From contig CAZLYK010000044.1 in NCBI GenBank assembly GCA_964563495.1, positions 1 through 37,569 of the forward strand: a DNA stretch of 37,569 nucleotides, read 5' to 3'. The position numbers and the translations under genes are program-made. The stretch comes from CAZLYK01 sp964563495 (lineage in GTDB: Bacteria > Acidobacteriota > Blastocatellia > RBC074). A model generated the notes under the pieces. The model worked only from the letters and a program-made list of their open reading frames with translations, was not told the DNA's origin and did no database searches. How positions within the stretch are numbered: position 1 is the stretch's first letter; every line of letters starts with the position of its first letter. Below, piece by piece: positions 34,629 through 37,569 of the stretch.

Positions 34629-34701
34629 CAGGATTTTTGCAGGATTGGACAAGACACAATCTTGTCCAATCCTGCAAAAATCCTGTCAATCCTGTCTATT
34701 T
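34613..34701. repeat. Perfect 42-bp inverted repeat between convergent genes
   Basis: The arms 34613-34654 and 34660-34701 are exactly complementary with a 5-nt loop (CACAA). The sequence opens AAATAGACAGGATTGACAGG. It gives the stop codon of the plus-strand gene (TGA 34626-34628) and the first base of the minus-strand gene's stop (34701-34703). It is therefore in the place and of the form of a bidirectional terminator. Confidence 0.97.
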
Positions 34702-36287
34702 TATGATTTGGGCTGGTTGGTCGCCGGGGCAAGGTTGCTTTGCGCGCTTTGCATCGCTTGCGGCTGATGTTTCTTGAGCAGATCGATCCCGAAGCGGATC
34801 GGAACGCCGAAATTCGTAGTAGCCTGGGGGGTGAGTAAGACGGCCTGGTTGATCCCGATCACTTTTCCATTTGCGCCAAAGACTGGACCGCCCGAGCCGC
34901 CCTCATCGGTGCGGGCGTCATAGACCAGTTGGGGCGCGACATCGCTGATATGTCCCTGGGTCGATTGCGGGCGGATTTTGGCGTTTGCCGCCAGATCGTT
35001 GAGCTGCGACCGGTAGGAGATATTGCCGTAACGCCTTCCCGAACGCCCGCCTTCATCGACGCGGGCGAGCAATCCTTCCAACCCCGCCGGATAGCCGATC
35101 AGAACTACCGGCTGGCCGCTCGCAATCCCTTTGCCGCTCTCATCCAGCGGCAGCGTGGGCAAGTTCAACTCACCCTGCTCGAATGAACAGATAGCTACAT
35201 CCTGTTCCTGCATAAACTCCAGTGTCCGCAGCGTATACGGCTGCTTGATCTGCGGGAAGTAGGCAAGCAGTTCTTTCAAACGCGGCCGGTAACCGCGCAT
35301 TCTGATCAGGCTCGCCAGTTCGTCATCTTCCCACGCCTGGACGACGTGCCGGTTGGTCAGGATCAGCCCCTTCTCAACCAGAAAACCCGTGCCCGTAAAT
35401 TCGATCTCATAGACACGCCCATTGCCATCGACACTGAGATTGACATTTCCGTCCGGGCCGATCGGATTCTCCATGGCGCTCGGTTCTTTAAAGCGAACCT
35501 CTCGGCCGACGCGTGGATCGATAAAGATGTAAGTCCCATAGATCAGGCAGACACCCTGGCCGTAGCTGTTGACGACCTTCTCGGGCAGCGAGATCGAGCT
35601 GCGGACAATCGCCGATTCTTCGCGCGCCTGCTGCAACTCATCGCGCATCTTGTCGATCTCTTTACGTGTATCGCCGAGAGTCTCTTTGAGCTCCGAGATC
35701 GCTTTGTTGTTACGGCGACCTTCGAGGAAGCTGAGCGTGTTGAAGTAGATGATCGTGAAGATGATGAAAGCGGCGATGCCCATGATCGCATAGAGCACGC
35801 GGCGCGGGATCTCCGAGACAAGCTCGCGAAGAAGTTGTTTGACGAAGACCAGCGCGACATCGGTCCGCGGGACCGATCGCCTTCTCCTGGTCGTGGCAAC
35901 CGCCGCTTCGGCCGGGCGTGCGCTGGCCAGCACGGCCGTCCCGAGTCGCAAAGATTCGGCAATCTCGGTCGATTCGGTTAAAGCGAAAAACCGCAGCCGG
36001 ATTCCGGTCGCCCCTAAATAAAAGGTGTCCCCATCGTGAATCTGATCTCCAACCGCAACCGCTTCCCCATCGCGAGTGACCCCGGCCATCGCCTCCACCG
36101 ACGAGATGCGATATACCCCGTCTCGTAACCGCAAGGCCAGGATGACATCCTCAGGCGGCAGGCTCAGACTCCCGACGTCAAAGCTCAGATCACAATCGGG
36201 CGCCGTGCCGATGGTGATCACCTCCTGCTGGAAGATTCTGGTTGATGGCTGTTCGACTCCTGCGAGCCGAATTACAATCCCATTCAT
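34701..36287 (-). CDS. FHA-like / TM / trypsin-like serine protease
   Basis: A 528-aa protein with three parts. Residues 1-100 resemble an FHA domain (ITIGTAPDCDLSF, then GDTFYLGATGIRLRF), expected in the cytoplasm. Residues 164-186 form a transmembrane helix after a basic stretch (TTRRRRSVPR). A short coiled coil follows (about 195-225), then a trypsin-like domain in the periplasm with the triad His314 (TNRHVV), Asp363 (EQDVAICSF) and Ser465 (DEGGSGGPVFG). FHA domains bind phosphothreonine, so it may link a cytoplasmic phospho-signal to an envelope protease, but this is inference. The gene faces the nucleotidyltransferase gene tail to tail. Confidence 0.88.
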   Translation of the reverse strand: MNGIVIRLAGVEQPSTRIFQQEVITIGTAPDCDLSFDVGSLSLPPEDVILALRLRDGVYRISSVEAMAGVTRDGEAVAVGDQIHDGDTFYLGATGIRLRFFALTESTEIAESLRLGTAVLASARPAEAAVATTRRRRSVPRTDVALVFVKQLLRELVSEIPRRVLYAIMGIAAFIIFTIIYFNTLSFLEGRRNNKAISELKETLGDTRKEIDKMRDELQQAREESAIVRSSISLPEKVVNSYGQGVCLIYGTYIFIDPRVGREVRFKEPSAMENPIGPDGNVNLSVDGNGRVYEIEFTGTGFLVEKGLILTNRHVVQAWEDDELASLIRMRGYRPRLKELLAYFPQIKQPYTLRTLEFMQEQDVAICSFEQGELNLPTLPLDESGKGIASGQPVVLIGYPAGLEGLLARVDEGGRSGRRYGNISYRSQLNDLAANAKIRPQSTQGHISDVAPQLVYDARTDEGGSGGPVFGANGKVIGINQAVLLTPQATTNFGVPIRFGIDLLKKHQPQAMQSAQSNLAPATNQPKS

Positions 36288-36337
36288 GTTTGGGCTTTCC
36301 TACTTCTTTGGTTTGCCTTTGGGGGAGTTAGGAGTAA

Positions 36338-36365
36338 ACAATAACATATCTTTAGCCGATGCCAA
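36338..36365 (-). promoter_or_regulatory. Weak promoter candidate for the minus-strand protease
   Basis: On the minus strand, TTGGCA (36365-36360) and TATTGT (36343-36338) are 16 bases apart, about 50 bases before the start. The -10 box matches 4 of 6 bases. The surrounding stretch 36300-36457 is the AT-richest part of the window and separates two divergent genes. Confidence 0.3.
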
Positions 36366-36457
36366 GTGATAAAGTTTGGCAAAATGATTATTTTTTCCGG
36401 CGATCCCCCTGTCTCAACACTTTTCACGGCAGAGGGGAAAATTAAAGGGAGAGAGAA

Positions 36458-37420
36458 ATGATCAAACCTTGTCTTCGCATCGTGTTTCTGGCCTTTTTAG
36501 TGGCGGCCTTCTGCTTTCAACCCGATCAGACTACGGCTCAAGCCGGGAAAAAGACCCTGGTCGCGCATCGCGGCGCTTCGGCTTATGCGCCCGAACACAC
36601 GCTGGAGTCCTATCGCCTCGCCATCAGACAGGGTGCAGATTACGTCGAGCAGGACCTCCAGATCACCAAGGACGGCATCCTGGTCTGCCTCCACGATCTG
36701 ACGCTCGAACGAACGACCGATGTCGAAGATCTCTTCCCCGACCGTTTTCGCCTGGACCTGAGCGAAGACCAGCTCCCCAACAGCAATCCCGCCAAACACT
36801 GGTATGTCTCGGATTTCACCCTCGCCGAGATCAAACGGCTCGACGCCGGCTCCTGGTTTAATCAAAAGTTCAAGGGAGCCAGGGTCCCAACCTGGCAGGA
36901 GGCAATCGACCTGGTCCGCGGTAAGGCCGGCCTTTACCCCGAGACCAAGGCCCCGGAAGTCTACGGCAAACGCGGATTCGAGATGGAGAAACTGGTCATC
37001 GAAGCACTCAAAAAGAACCGGCTCGACCAACCCAACGCCGACCCCAAAACCCCGGTCATCATTCAATCGTTCAGCCCTCAGAGCCTGCGCAAAATGCGTT
37101 TCGAGTTCAAGACCAGACTGCCGCTCGTCCTGCTCATCCACAGCGATCCACAAAATCTCTGGCTCTCACCTGAAGGGATGAAAAAGGTCAGGGAGTTCGC
37201 CGACGGCATTGGCCCAAACAAGGCGCTCATCGACCGGGAAACTCAAATAGTCAAATGGGCTCACGAAGCGGGATTGACCGTTACTCCATACACATTCAGA
37301 TCATCCGCGATCGGCAGGTTTAAAGACGTGCGCGAGGAGATGAGTCATTTTCTCTTCACTCTCGGAGTCGATGCCCTCTTCACCGATAACCCGGACCAGT
37401 TTCCGAGGGAGAAAAAATAG
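36458..37420 (+). CDS. glpQ: Glycerophosphodiester phosphodiesterase, secreted
   Basis: A 320-aa periplasmic enzyme that splits glycerophosphodiesters from phospholipids into glycerol-3-phosphate and an alcohol. It has a signal peptide (about 1-28, ending TTAQA), the HRGASAYAPEHTLESY motif with one catalytic His and conserved Glu, and VEQDLQITKDGILVCLHD with metal-binding residues and the second catalytic His. The C-terminal TIM-barrel strands include PVIIQSFSPQSLRKMRFEF. It ends DALFTDNPDQFPREKK. The size and the insert between strands fit periplasmic GlpQ, not cytoplasmic UgpQ. A GGGAGAGAGAA site lies before the ATG. Its TAG stop is supplied by a repeat element. Confidence 0.94.
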   Translation: MIKPCLRIVFLAFLVAAFCFQPDQTTAQAGKKTLVAHRGASAYAPEHTLESYRLAIRQGADYVEQDLQITKDGILVCLHDLTLERTTDVEDLFPDRFRLDLSEDQLPNSNPAKHWYVSDFTLAEIKRLDAGSWFNQKFKGARVPTWQEAIDLVRGKAGLYPETKAPEVYGKRGFEMEKLVIEALKKNRLDQPNADPKTPVIIQSFSPQSLRKMRFEFKTRLPLVLLIHSDPQNLWLSPEGMKKVREFADGIGPNKALIDRETQIVKWAHEAGLTVTPYTFRSSAIGRFKDVREEMSHFLFTLGVDALFTDNPDQFPREKK

Positions 37421-37455
37421 ACAGGATTGACAGGATTCTTGCGGGATTGAACCAG
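37415..37455 (+). repeat. Half copy of the stop-linked element after glpQ
   Basis: AAATAGACAGGATTGACAGG continues with GATTCTTGCGGGATTGAAC, the left arm of the element family. No matching right arm is seen before the window ends. The stop codon TAG (37418-37420) is part of it. Confidence 0.85.
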
Positions 37456-37525
37456 ACTTTTGAAAGCAAGAAAGCTCGAGGTTGATTCCAGATACCTCCC
37501 TTCAATGATCCGGTTTATAGCAAGT

Positions 37526-37569
37526 TTCACGTTTGTGCGACCGCGTCCTCGCGGTCGCACAAACGTGAA
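37526..37569. repeat. Perfect 20-bp hairpin at the window end
   Basis: The arms 37526-37545 and 37550-37569 are exactly complementary with a TCCT loop. The core GTTTGTGCGACCGCG is close to the inner part of the hairpin at 2105-2176 (GTTTGTCTGACCGC). The window ends at the right arm, so it may extend further. Confidence 0.9.

Noticed and set aside
35346..35981. A 211-aa plus-strand frame opposite the FHA-linked protease
   Set aside because: The minus strand encodes a complete Ser-protease triad and a membrane helix. This frame is rich in Asp and Arg with no motif.

Overview
The window is a continuous stretch of GC-rich bacterial chromosome from a diderm with an LPS-type outer membrane. It contains bamA, two skp/ompH paralogues, lpxD, fabZ, lpxA and lpxI in a row. 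That order, LpxI instead of LpxH, many TTG/GTG starts, and short self-complementary elements of the AATAGACAGGATTGACAGG type suggest an acidobacterium of the Blastocatellia kind. The taxonomic call is inference from gene content only. I saw no rRNA, tRNA, CRISPR array, transposase, integrase or phage gene. A run of exactly 100 Ns (25942-26041) marks an assembly gap inside one gene.

Layout. 1-416: G-rich 8-bp tandem repeat facing a C-rich complementary block. 417-3908: sugar cassette (SGLT-like Na+/sugar symporter, unknown 175-aa protein, galactokinase). 4089-9400: envelope genes (TPR protein, S41 C-terminal processing protease, membrane-anchored unknown protein, LolD/MacB-type ABC ATPase). 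9520-11925: ClpC-type AAA+ unfoldase. 12131-19660: outer-membrane assembly and lipid A cluster. 19781-21777: NfeD/SPFH membrane pair and a convergent YbgC-type thioesterase. 21889-25711: secreted HExxH metallopeptidase candidate, DUF445 membrane protein, acyl-CoA carboxylase carboxyltransferase. 25758-29845: DUF2339/DUF3999 membrane pair. 30093-31176: SixA-type phosphatase and inorganic pyrophosphatase. 31288-33337: ECF sigma factor, zinc-type anti-sigma factor and Spy/CpxP-like periplasmic protein, an apparent envelope-stress operon. 33411-34628: nucleotidyltransferase-fold protein. 34701-36287 (minus): FHA-like/TM/trypsin-like protease. 36458-37420: secreted glycerophosphodiester phosphodiesterase.

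How the genes fit together. Most of the window serves the cell envelope: building it (BamA, Skp, Lpx), quality control (S41 protease, FHA-linked protease, HExxH protein, SPFH/NfeD) and stress sensing (ECF/anti-sigma/Spy). Carbon uptake (SGLT plus GalK) and phosphate or phospholipid turnover (PPase, GlpQ) flank these.

The most unusual signal lies between the genes. A family of hairpin elements sits on or just after stop codons and in several cases supplies the stop codon. Two copies are perfect inverted repeats with 39- and 42-bp stems. Copies differ from each other, yet their own arms match. Two unrelated proteins end in the same residues, NRQD, because the element is translated at their 3' ends.
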